NCBI GenBank assembly: GCA_049608925.1
Contig: JBMYXZ010000003.1
Coordinates: 1 to 42,358 of the forward strand
DNA length: 42,358 nucleotides
Source of the DNA: JBMYXZ01 sp049608925
GTDB taxonomy: Bacteria > Pseudomonadota > Alphaproteobacteria > JAGOMX01
Direction: 5' to 3'
In this document: positions 1 to 7,373 of the stretch, one piece after another
Layout: each line of letters opens with the position of its first letter
Position numbering within the stretch: position 1 is the stretch's first letter
Notes under the pieces: generated by a model
Databases searched by the model: none
Seen by the model: only the letters and a program-made list of their open reading frames with translations
What the model was told of the DNA's origin: nothing
Position numbers and translations under genes: made by a program

Positions 1-141
1 AAAGTGAAAAGAAAATACAAAGATAAGAAAAGCGGAAAAATAAAAAACAAAATTAAAGAAAAAAACCCTGATGGAACCATGAAAAAAACAAAAATTAGGG
101 ATTATAAAGGCAAGAAAAAAACTAAGATCAAAGAGAGATAA
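1..141 (+). CDS. C-terminal end of a lysine-rich protein (partial)
   Basis: An open frame runs from base 1 to a TAA at 139-141, giving the last 46 residues of a protein whose start lies outside the window. Nearly every second residue is Lys, and the DNA is strikingly A-rich compared with the following genes. The segments KYKDKKSGKIK, NPDGTMKKTKI and DYKGKKKTKIK loosely resemble MORN-type repeats (Y-x-NG-x-x-x-G), with glycines replaced by lysine, so a degenerate MORN-like tail is one guess. No function can be assigned. It could also be a spurious frame, since A-rich DNA has few stops on this strand. Confidence 0.35.
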   Translation, partial: KVKRKYKDKKSGKIKNKIKEKNPDGTMKKTKIRDYKGKKKTKIKER

Positions 142-167
142 GCCTCCCTTTAAACACATATCGCTTT

Positions 168-251
168 AATATTGCAGGTATGTCTGTCTGGTGCTAATAA
201 GGAATAAGATTTTCCTTATAACAAGATACTAGATGGCATACCTGCAATTTT
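168..251 (+). promoter_or_regulatory. Long inverted repeat across the pgi start codon, followed by a T-run
   Basis: ATTGCAGGTATG at 171-182 is the exact reverse complement of CATACCTGCAAT at 237-248. The pairing extends inward with a G-U pair and a G-C pair, up to the G of the pgi ATG. A second inverted repeat (ATAAGGAA 197-204 / TTCCTTAT 212-219) lies inside the loop. The distal arm covers pgi codons 2-6 and runs straight into six T residues. In RNA this would be a stem of about 14 bp that occludes the start codon and resembles an attenuator. That function is an inference; the symmetry itself is visible. Confidence 0.5.
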
Positions 252-1408
252 TTGATAGTTCTATTATAAACAGTAACAGCAAGACTCTTGAGGCTTTTAC
301 GGCTCTACAAGCTGAAAACCTGCCCCATCTTTCAATACCCCAAAACATACAACAACTTGAAGATCTGCAAAATATTGCTGATCGTTTTTCTAAATCCTTT
401 GAAAAGATTGTCGTGTATGGAACCGGCGGGTCTAGCTTGGGTGGGCAAACTCTTGCAGCTTTAAATCCAGCTTCGGCTGATAAATTGATTTTTATGGACA
501 ATATTGATCCCACAACCCTGGATCACCTGTTACAAAGCATAGACCTTAAAAACACCGGCTTTATCATTATCTCTAAATCCGGAAACACGTCTGAGACCAT
601 GTGCCAAGCTCATATGACAATAGAAGAATGGCAACAGCAATTTGCAGATTCCTCGCTAGCCCAAAATTTTCTTGCCATCACGGAATCAAAGGACTCTGCC
701 CTTACGCAGTTGGCATCGGAACATAACATTCCAACCCTTGAACACCCCTCTAACATTGGCGGGCGGTTTGCAGCCTTAACCCTGGTGGGTTTACTGCCAG
801 CAATGATTGCAGGCTGTGATGCACGACAGATTCTTGCGGGTGCTCAATGGACACTTGATAACCCGCAGGCGGCTTGCGAAGGTGCATCGATTGCCCTGGC
901 CATGGAGCAAAAATCCATGTTTGTGATGATGCCCTACATTGACCGTATGCATCGTTTTGCCTATTGGTACCGACAACTGTGGGCAGAAAGTATCGGCAAA
1001 GACGGATATGGGCCGACACCCGTTGCAGCCCTTGGCACAGTTGATCAACATAGCCAGCTACAACTGTTTCTGGATGGGCCTGATGACAAATTCTATACCC
1101 TTCTGACAACCGATCATGAGGAAAAAGGTCATAAACTGAAGGCTGGATACCACGTCGGCGATCTTATGGCAGCCATGCAGTTTGCGACAGAAAAAACCCT
1201 GCAGAATAATGGCAGGACAGTGCGCCGTCTTCACCTCCCCGAAGTCAATGAATTCAGTATGGGCGCTTTGATGATGCATTTTATTCTGGAAACCCTGTTA
1301 GTAGCAAAAATTAAAAAGATCGATGCTTTCAACCAACCTGCAGTTGAAGAAAGCAAACAGTTAGCCCGCGAATTTCTCGCTAAGAAAACAAATGGACAAG
1401 CCGCATGA
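233..1408 (+). CDS. pgi: Glucose-6-phosphate isomerase
   Basis: Catalyses the reversible conversion of glucose-6-phosphate to fructose-6-phosphate in cytoplasmic sugar metabolism. The 391-residue protein has the SIS-domain signatures of the family: GTGGSSLGG near residue 63, the phosphate-binding SKSGNTSET near residue 114, and GTVDQHSQLQLFLDGP in the catalytic region near residue 267. It is much shorter than the roughly 550-residue enterobacterial enzyme and belongs to the compact type, so it is not truncated. The ATG at 233 lacks a strong Shine-Dalgarno and sits in a large inverted repeat. The stop codon overlaps the mutL start (ATGA), so the two genes are probably translated together although their functions are unrelated. 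Confidence 0.93.
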   Translation: MAYLQFFDSSIINSNSKTLEAFTALQAENLPHLSIPQNIQQLEDLQNIADRFSKSFEKIVVYGTGGSSLGGQTLAALNPASADKLIFMDNIDPTTLDHLLQSIDLKNTGFIIISKSGNTSETMCQAHMTIEEWQQQFADSSLAQNFLAITESKDSALTQLASEHNIPTLEHPSNIGGRFAALTLVGLLPAMIAGCDARQILAGAQWTLDNPQAACEGASIALAMEQKSMFVMMPYIDRMHRFAYWYRQLWAESIGKDGYGPTPVAALGTVDQHSQLQLFLDGPDDKFYTLLTTDHEEKGHKLKAGYHVGDLMAAMQFATEKTLQNNGRTVRRLHLPEVNEFSMGALMMHFILETLLVAKIKKIDAFNQPAVEESKQLAREFLAKKTNGQAA

Positions 1409-3222
1409 CAGTTATCAGACGCCTACCATCCAACCTAATCAATCAAATCGCCGCAGGAGAAGTCGTCGAAAGACCCGCTTCTGTCGTTAAGGAATTAGTT
1501 GAAAATGCTTTGGATGCTGGCGCCACGTCTATAGAAATATCCCTTCGCGATGGCGGGCGCAGCTATCTATCCATTATTGATAATGGCAAGGGTATGTCCA
1601 ACGAAGACCTGGAATTAGCTGTCGAGCGCCACGCGACGTCAAAGCTTCCTGACGATGACTTGTTTCACATCAATACTCTGGGGTTTCGAGGAGAAGCCCT
1701 ACCATCCATTGGTGCAATTGCACGTCTGAAGATCAGCACCAGGCAAGCAGATGAAGACTCCGGCTGGTCCATCACTGTTGAAGGCGGCGATAAAAGCAAT
1801 ATTGTGCCGGCCTCGCATAATCAAGGAACCACCATCGAAGTCCGGGATTTGTTCTTTGCAACGCCTGCGCGCTTGAAATTCATGAAGTCTCCCAATACCG
1901 AGACCCATCATATTGTGGATGTTGTGCAGCGCATTGCCATGGCGCACCCCACCGTAGGGTTTAAGCTGGCAACTGACAAAAAGACACTCTTAAGCCTGCC
2001 AGCCACAGACCAACCGTTGGATAGACTATCTGCCATAATGGGCCCCGAATTTGGTGATAATGCCTTGGCGGTTGAAAGCGATCGCGATGGTTATCATCTG
2101 CAAGGTTTTGTGGGACTGCCTACATTAAACAAGGGTACCGCAACCAGTCAGTATCTTTTTGTTAATGGCAGACCGGTTAAAGATAAGGTATTGCAAGGCG
2201 CACTGCGTGGGGCGTATCAAGACTTTCTAGCCCGCGATCGCCATCCGATTGTAGCCTTATTCCTGAATGTTGATCCTATCTTGGTAGATATGAACGCCCA
2301 CCCTGCCAAAACCGAAGTGCGCTTTCGCGATGCTAATATGGTGCGTGGGATTATTATCTCTGCTATTAAACAAGCTCTGGAAAGCGCTGGCCATCAAGCC
2401 TCGACTACGGTTGCAGATGCTGCCCTGCAGTCCTTTCAGCCCAGTGTACCCGTAACGGCTTCTCCTGCAGCGGTTAGCGGCCCTGCGATGGCTTCTGTTG
2501 GCGGCAAACCTGCTGTCATGACGATGCCCTCGCCACGTTCACCTTCCCCTCCTGCGCCGGCTCCGTTTACGCAGCAAGCAACCATGCCCTTTGCGCCAGA
2601 GCTTGCGACTGCCGAAAAAGCTACTGAAGACCAAACCGAGGACTTTCCCTTAGGCATTGCTAAAGCACAGGTGCACACCACATACATCGTGGCTCAAGCA
2701 AAGGATGCTCTGGTGGTTGTTGACCAACATGCCGCACACGAACGCTTAGTATATGAAAATATGAAATCAATGATGCGAGAAAAAGGTGTTGAACGCCAAG
2801 CCCTGCTGGTGCCAGAGGTTGTTGAGCTCTCCGAACGGGAAGCTGAATGTGTACTGGCGGCAAAAGAATCTCTGCAAGAATATGGCCTGATTATCGAGCC
2901 CTTTGGAGGCAATTCTATTCTTGTTCGTGAAATCCCAGCCATCCTGGGTGATATCAATATCGCAGAGCTGATACAGGCTCTAGCAGATGACATAGAAAAG
3001 TATGGCGAGACACTGAGCCTAAAAGAGCGTATTGAAGAAATCTGCGGTACCATTGCCTGTCACGGCAGCATCCGCGCGGGCCGCCAATTGACTCAACCTG
3101 AAATGGATGCTCTGCTTAGGCAAATGGAGGCAACCCCGCATTCAGGGCAATGCAATCATGGCCGCCCAACGTATGTGAAGCTTGATTGCAAGGATATTGA
3201 GAAGCTGTTTGGAAGAAGGTAA
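1405..3222 (+). CDS. mutL: DNA mismatch repair protein MutL
   Basis: MutL links mismatch recognition by MutS to strand incision and removal. The N-terminal GHKL ATPase domain shows NLINQIAAGEVVERPASVV at the start, the DNGKGM motif near residue 58, RHATSKL, and LGFRGEALPSIGAIA near residue 92. A Pro/Ala-rich linker (about residues 340-410) leads to the C-terminal dimerisation domain. That domain carries the latent endonuclease metal motif DQHAAHERLVYE (D440) and the companion motifs ACHGSIRAG and QCNHGRPT, as in bacteria that lack MutH. The 605-residue length is normal. The start overlaps the pgi stop by 4 bp. mutS is not in the window. Confidence 0.97.
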   Translation: MTVIRRLPSNLINQIAAGEVVERPASVVKELVENALDAGATSIEISLRDGGRSYLSIIDNGKGMSNEDLELAVERHATSKLPDDDLFHINTLGFRGEALPSIGAIARLKISTRQADEDSGWSITVEGGDKSNIVPASHNQGTTIEVRDLFFATPARLKFMKSPNTETHHIVDVVQRIAMAHPTVGFKLATDKKTLLSLPATDQPLDRLSAIMGPEFGDNALAVESDRDGYHLQGFVGLPTLNKGTATSQYLFVNGRPVKDKVLQGALRGAYQDFLARDRHPIVALFLNVDPILVDMNAHPAKTEVRFRDANMVRGIIISAIKQALESAGHQASTTVADAALQSFQPSVPVTASPAAVSGPAMASVGGKPAVMTMPSPRSPSPPAPAPFTQQATMPFAPELATAEKATEDQTEDFPLGIAKAQVHTTYIVAQAKDALVVVDQHAAHERLVYENMKSMMREKGVERQALLVPEVVELSEREAECVLAAKESLQEYGLIIEPFGGNSILVREIPAILGDINIAELIQALADDIEKYGETLSLKERIEEICGTIACHGSIRAGRQLTQPEMDALLRQMEATPHSGQCNHGRPTYVKLDCKDIEKLFGRR

Positions 3223-3308
3223 GCTGTAAGATAATCTTGCTGCATCTTAGGGTTTTCTTAATTCTCTAAAGTATACAATAAAAGTAGGTTGTATATTAAA
3301 GAGTCGTT

Positions 3309-4052
3309 TTGCCCAAATATATTATAACACCTATACTTGCATATGCTTTTGCAGTGCTCTTGACACATTCCGCAGATCTTCATGCAGGAACGCATATATC
3401 ATCTCCATCGTTTCAACGTATATCTGATCATATGGACATAGAAGATGATCATGCCGAAGAGTCAGAGGGCGATGATTACGGCGACATCGATGATCCCGAT
3501 TATTTACCTGACTTTGCGACTGGCACCCTATCAGAAGAAACAGGAGGAACATCTAAAAAGCACCGCCAGCAATTTCTCGAAGATTTTATCTATCCATCCA
3601 TAGATAACAAAAATTTATTTTATGAAAACCTTGGACTAATAGCCAATGCGGTTGATGACCTAGTAAATCATGGGCCAAGCCACCAGCGCATTAAATATTT
3701 GCTCGAAAGCGTTGCTACATTTGCAAATATCGCCCTGAATGATCAAAAGGTAGGGAACTTAAGAGGCACCTGGAAACATACCGTTTGCCAGCGAATCATT
3801 CAACGCATACAGTACCGGTATAAAGTTCTTAATTTTCTTGGGACAGAGCAACAATTTACTGCTGGGCATGATGCTGCAACAAGACTAGATGTTATATGGC
3901 GCGTTTCACAAAATGAGGCGATCGTATATGATTATAAATTTGGCAGCCTGAATAATGCTTCTACAAAGGCAACTATAAACCTAAGAGGAAAAATTCTGGC
4001 AGAAAATGGCATCTATATGAAGGGGCATTACGATATACGCCCCCAAAACTAA
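3309..4052 (+). CDS. Secreted protein of unknown function with PD-(D/E)XK-like motif
   Basis: A 247-residue protein beginning with TTG, with a weak AAAGAG upstream. Residues 1-26 form a signal peptide (Lys, hydrophobic stretch, HAG cleavage region), so export is likely. Residues 42-80 are very acidic and low in complexity, probably disordered. The C-terminal third contains RLDVIW (D194) followed by IVYDYKFG (D208, K210). The spacing D-x13-D-x-K on two predicted strands fits the core of PD-(D/E)XK nucleases, including restriction-fold toxin domains. This is a motif-level guess. It sits alone, convergent with the ATPase gene downstream, and no immunity gene is evident. The family is not otherwise recognised. 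Confidence 0.6.
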   Translation: MPKYIITPILAYAFAVLLTHSADLHAGTHISSPSFQRISDHMDIEDDHAEESEGDDYGDIDDPDYLPDFATGTLSEETGGTSKKHRQQFLEDFIYPSIDNKNLFYENLGLIANAVDDLVNHGPSHQRIKYLLESVATFANIALNDQKVGNLRGTWKHTVCQRIIQRIQYRYKVLNFLGTEQQFTAGHDAATRLDVIWRVSQNEAIVYDYKFGSLNNASTKATINLRGKILAENGIYMKGHYDIRPQN

Positions 4053-4079
4053 AATCTGATCATTTATCAAACTTAATAG

Positions 4080-5309
4080 CTAAGACCACAAAGCTGAAAC
4101 TGGCACGGCTAGTATATTGGGCCCAAAAGGCACTATTTTATCTCCGGTATACACCAACACTCCCTGCTGGAAACGTTTTCCTGCCACTTCAGAAAACTTT
4201 TGGATACCTTTCAGGTCACTGCTTGACAGGGTTGCAGAAGCTTTGACTTCGAAAGCAAAGCATTGGCCATTGCTATCTTCTATAATGATATCGACCTCAA
4301 CCTTATCTTTATCGCGATAGTGCGTAAATGCTGGTTGAAAATGCAACCACGAAGCTTGTTTTCGTAGCTCATTGTATACAAAAGTCTCTAATAAACTTCC
4401 CATCTCATGAGGGTTTTTGATCAGCATATCTTTGGTCAACCCACGTATTGATGAAATAATTCCTGTATCTGCCAGATGCATTTTCGGAGCTTTGACCAGC
4501 CTTTTGTACTCGTTGCTATGCCAAGCCGGTAGTGTCTCCAGTAAAAACAGCTGCTCCAAGAGCTGCAAATATTTCTGTATAGCCTTGTAATTCAGCCCTA
4601 TTTTGGCCCCTAGCTCACTAAAGTTGACCAGTTTACCACTAAAGAATGCAGCCAAGCGTATCACTTTTTCTGCCTCAGCTACATTAGATATTGAGGATAT
4701 ATCTTTTATATCTCTTTGTATTAAAGTTTGAATGTATTGCTGATACCATTTTGCTTGCCTTGTCTCTTGCTTTCGTTGTGCAGGCTCCGGAAACCCGCCT
4801 GCAATCAACATATTAATAAGCTGTGCTCTAGGGATTTCTTCTGCGTTTTTCGGTATTGTGCCTGCCATCAGCTTAGATAAAAAGGTGCGATTTCCTTGCC
4901 CTGATACTTCGCACATAGACAATGGGTATAGCTGAATTGCCTCTATGCGCCCCGCGAGAGAATCGGCAATTTGCGGCAACAACAAAGCATTCGCAGATCC
5001 GGTCAGTAAAAACCTGCCAGGCCTTCTGTCTTCATCCACAGTTTTTTTAATGGCAAGAAAGATCTCTGGGACACGCTGTACCTCATCCAATACAACGCGT
5101 TTGCCAGCAAATTTAGCTATAAAGCTAACTGGATCAAATTTTGCTGCTTCTAGTTGTGTTTGATCATCAAAGGTTACATATTCCCATGAATCATCAATAA
5201 GCCCCTGCACCAGTGTTGTCTTGCCACTTTGACGGGCGCCCATGATAAAGACAACGGGTGTATCAGCAAGGGCTTCCTTGACCTGTCGATATATATACCG
5301 CTGAAACAT
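4080..5309 (-). CDS. ATP-binding protein, AAA_14 / DUF4143 family
   Basis: A 409-residue member of the widespread bacterial and archaeal family with an N-terminal AAA_14 ATPase and a C-terminal DUF4143 domain. Walker A is GARQSGKTT (residues 24-32), Walker B is RVVLDEVQ (about 70-77), and LTGSAN follows as the sensor-like segment. The C-terminal half has DTGI, LLETFVYNEL and a region (DKVEVDIII, FAFEVKAS) that resembles a degenerate PD-(D/E)XK fold. The cellular role of this family is not established. The gene stands alone and is preceded by a striking set of phased repeats that also contain its likely promoter, suggesting tight regulation or self-regulation. Confidence 0.88.
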   Translation of the reverse strand: MFQRYIYRQVKEALADTPVVFIMGARQSGKTTLVQGLIDDSWEYVTFDDQTQLEAAKFDPVSFIAKFAGKRVVLDEVQRVPEIFLAIKKTVDEDRRPGRFLLTGSANALLLPQIADSLAGRIEAIQLYPLSMCEVSGQGNRTFLSKLMAGTIPKNAEEIPRAQLINMLIAGGFPEPAQRKQETRQAKWYQQYIQTLIQRDIKDISSISNVAEAEKVIRLAAFFSGKLVNFSELGAKIGLNYKAIQKYLQLLEQLFLLETLPAWHSNEYKRLVKAPKMHLADTGIISSIRGLTKDMLIKNPHEMGSLLETFVYNELRKQASWLHFQPAFTHYRDKDKVEVDIIIEDSNGQCFAFEVKASATLSSSDLKGIQKFSEVAGKRFQQGVLVYTGDKIVPFGPNILAVPVSALWS

Positions 5310-5313
5310 ACTG

Positions 5314-5414
5314 CGTCCAATTAGAATTATTTATCCGTCTAATTAGAATTATAACAGCGTCCAATTAGAAAAACAACTTCGTCCAATTAGAATTATAACA
5401 GCGTCCAATTAGAA
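5314..5414. repeat. Five iterons CGTCCAATTAGAA at exact 22-bp spacing
   Basis: Copies of the 13-mer CGTCCAATTAGAA start at 5314, 5336 (CGTCTAATTAGAA), 5358, 5380 and 5402. Every copy is 22 bp from the next, so all lie on nearly the same face of the helix (about two turns). The 9-bp spacers fall into related types (TTATAACAG twice). The array fills the whole gap between the ATPase start at 5309 and the stop of the gene at 5418, and it overlaps the predicted ATPase promoter. The likely role is a cooperative protein-binding array, such as an operator bound by the ATPase or by a regulator. The repeats are too short and too evenly packed to be CRISPR. Confidence 0.85.
5348..5376 (-). promoter_or_regulatory. 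Predicted promoter of the DUF4143 ATPase gene within the iterons
   Basis: On the minus strand TTGTTT (5376-5371) and TATAAT (5353-5348) are separated by exactly 17 bp, a near-consensus sigma-70 layout. The -10 box lies about 38 bp before the ATG. Iteron 3 fills the spacer between the two boxes and iterons 2 and 4 flank it, so any protein bound to the array would block RNA polymerase. A second TATAAT lies at 5397-5392 with a poorer -35. Confidence 0.6.
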
Positions 5415-5417
5415 AAA

Positions 5418-6401
5418 TCACACCCACTTAGGGTTGCGATCCTTGTCCACGACAGCTGCACGAATACCTTCGATAAAGTTCGGGGAGCCGCCCAGACGTT
5501 TGCTCTTGCGGTAGTCTTCCTCAATAGCTTCCGCTACGCCAGAAAAGTCGCGCGCCCTTCGGAATAGAGCAAAAGTTTCTTCTAAGCTCTGTGGGCATCT
5601 TGTTTTCAAGGTCTCGAAAGTCTCCAAGGCAAATGTACTGCCATCTGACGCCAAGGCTTTAAAAATATCTTCCACCGAATCTTGTCCAAAACACGTATCG
5701 ATAATGTTAATGTGTTCTTGGATCGCACCAGTTTGCATAAGCTTTAGTTCATGCGTTTTAATAGCAATTTCCAGGTCTTCACCCGTTTGCAACAAAGCAA
5801 CCAACTTCGGTATGTTTTTAGACGGCATGTAATGAGTCGCCAGCCCCATATACAGGGCATCTGCGGGAGATATCTGATTGCCCGTCAGGCCGGCATACAG
5901 ACCAGATTCCCCAGGACATTGATTCAAGAAATAACTAGAGCCCACATCTGGGAAGTACCCAATGATCGTCTCTGGCATCCCTAAGCGGGCACGCTCGGTC
6001 ACAATCCGGTGAGACCCATGAATAGAAACGCCCATCCCACCACCAAGGGTAATACCATCTAGGATGGCAACGTAGGGTTTTGAATACTCGTGCACATACA
6101 GGTTCAAACTATATTCAAGGCGAAAAAAAGCATCTGCCTCGTCATAAAAGCCTTTTTTCCAGGCTTCATAAGCCAACCGGATATCTCCACCAGCACAAAA
6201 AGCGCGCCCTTTTCCTTGCACCACAACTTGTCGCACATCAGGATTCACAGCCCACGCTTCAAGTTGCGCTTGCATGTCTGTTACCATCTGTAGATCTAGC
6301 GCATTCAAAGCTCCTGGTCGGTTAAGCGTTAACCACCCTGTCCCAGAAATAACTTCCCCTAGGATATGGGGTTGCTCAGCTGGTTGCACGGAGACTGTCA
6401 T
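5418..6401 (-). CDS. 3-hydroxyisobutyryl-CoA hydrolase / enoyl-CoA hydratase family protein
   Basis: A 327-residue crotonase-fold protein. LNRPGALNALDLQMV and GKGRAFCAGGDIR form the acyl-CoA oxyanion region, GGGMGVSIHGSHRIV the second oxyanion loop, and MPETIIGYFPDVGSSYFL the segment typical of 3-hydroxyisobutyryl-CoA hydrolases, which hydrolyse this valine-breakdown intermediate. The length and the E-x-x-IG-x-FPDVG signature favour the hydrolase over a true hydratase. It has an AAGGAG site 7-8 bp before the ATG, and its start lies 26 bp inside the end of trxB, so it is probably the last gene of the tlpA-trxB run. No other valine-degradation gene is visible here. Confidence 0.85.
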   Translation of the reverse strand: MTVSVQPAEQPHILGEVISGTGWLTLNRPGALNALDLQMVTDMQAQLEAWAVNPDVRQVVVQGKGRAFCAGGDIRLAYEAWKKGFYDEADAFFRLEYSLNLYVHEYSKPYVAILDGITLGGGMGVSIHGSHRIVTERARLGMPETIIGYFPDVGSSYFLNQCPGESGLYAGLTGNQISPADALYMGLATHYMPSKNIPKLVALLQTGEDLEIAIKTHELKLMQTGAIQEHINIIDTCFGQDSVEDIFKALASDGSTFALETFETLKTRCPQSLEETFALFRRARDFSGVAEAIEEDYRKSKRLGGSPNFIEGIRAAVVDKDRNPKWV

Positions 6402-7359
6402 GACTTTCTCCTTGATCTTCTAATTCAGCCAGATAGCGCTCGACATCAAGTGCTGCCATGCACCCTTGCCCAGCAGCCGTTACAGCCTGGCGGTATATTT
6501 TATCCTGCACATCACCGGCTGCAAAGATACCTGGCACACTGGTAACGGTTGTCCCAGGTGGGCATTTGATGTAGCCAGCCTCATCCAGATCTAGGATCTC
6601 GGTGAAGTACTTGGTGCTAGGCTTGTGACCAATAGCCACGAACGCACCATCCACATTCAGTGTTTGCTCGGCGCCAGTTTTTGTATTCTTTAGGCGTAAG
6701 CCAGTCAGAGACTTGGGCTTGTCTTCACCAAGGAATTCTTCCACCACGTGATCAAACAGCACCTCGATTTTAGGATTTTTAAACAAGCGATCCTGCATGA
6801 CTTTCTCGGCACGGAATTCATCGCGGCGATGGATGATCGTTACCTTCGACGCATGATGCGTAAGATAGAGCGCTTCTTCCACAGCGCTGTCACCACCACC
6901 GATTACGGCTACTTCCTTCTCGCGGAAGAAAAAGCCGTCACAAGTTGCACAGCCTGACACACCAAAGCCTTGGAATTTCTCCTCGCTCGGTAGGCCTAGC
7001 CATTTTGCCTGCGCACCTGTCGAAATAATAATAGTATCGGCAACGAAAGTATCGCCGCTATCGCTTTCGCAGCGGAAAGGACGTGTGCTGGTATCAATCT
7101 TAGTGATGTCACAAGCGATGATCTTAGTGCCAACAGCTTCGGCCTGGCCGCGCATTTCTTCCATCAGCCACGGGCCTTGAATTACCTCACGAAAGCCAGG
7201 ATAGTTTTCCACATCCGTGGTAATCATTAGCTGCCCTCCCGGAGCACGTCCAGATGCCATAATTGGCTCTAAGTTCGCGCGCGCAGCATAGATGGCCGCT
7301 GTGTATCCAGCGGGTCCTGAGCCAATAATCAATACTTTCGTGTTATGTGTTGCTGTCAT
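6376..7359 (-). CDS. trxB: Thioredoxin-disulfide reductase
   Basis: Transfers electrons from NADPH through FAD and an active-site disulfide to thioredoxin in the cytoplasm. The FAD-binding GSGPAG is at residues 13-18, the redox CATC at 137-140 (C137, C140), the NADPH-binding GGGDSA at 154-159, and the C-terminal FAD motif GIFAAGDVQD near residue 285. The 327-residue length is normal. It follows the 646-aa unknown by 14 bp and overlaps the next gene by 26 bp. A clear AGGAG precedes the start. Being in one run with a TlpA-like thioredoxin suggests a thiol-redox theme. Confidence 0.96.
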   Translation of the reverse strand: MTATHNTKVLIIGSGPAGYTAAIYAARANLEPIMASGRAPGGQLMITTDVENYPGFREVIQGPWLMEEMRGQAEAVGTKIIACDITKIDTSTRPFRCESDSGDTFVADTIIISTGAQAKWLGLPSEEKFQGFGVSGCATCDGFFFREKEVAVIGGGDSAVEEALYLTHHASKVTIIHRRDEFRAEKVMQDRLFKNPKIEVLFDHVVEEFLGEDKPKSLTGLRLKNTKTGAEQTLNVDGAFVAIGHKPSTKYFTEILDLDEAGYIKCPPGTTVTSVPGIFAAGDVQDKIYRQAVTAAGQGCMAALDVERYLAELEDQGESHDSLRATS

Positions 7360-7373
7360 TATAATAGGTGCTC

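Noticed and set aside
5314..5414. Evenly spaced short repeats that could suggest a CRISPR array
   Set aside because: The repeat is 13 bp with 9-bp spacers, the spacers are related to each other, and no cas gene is nearby. An operator array fits better.
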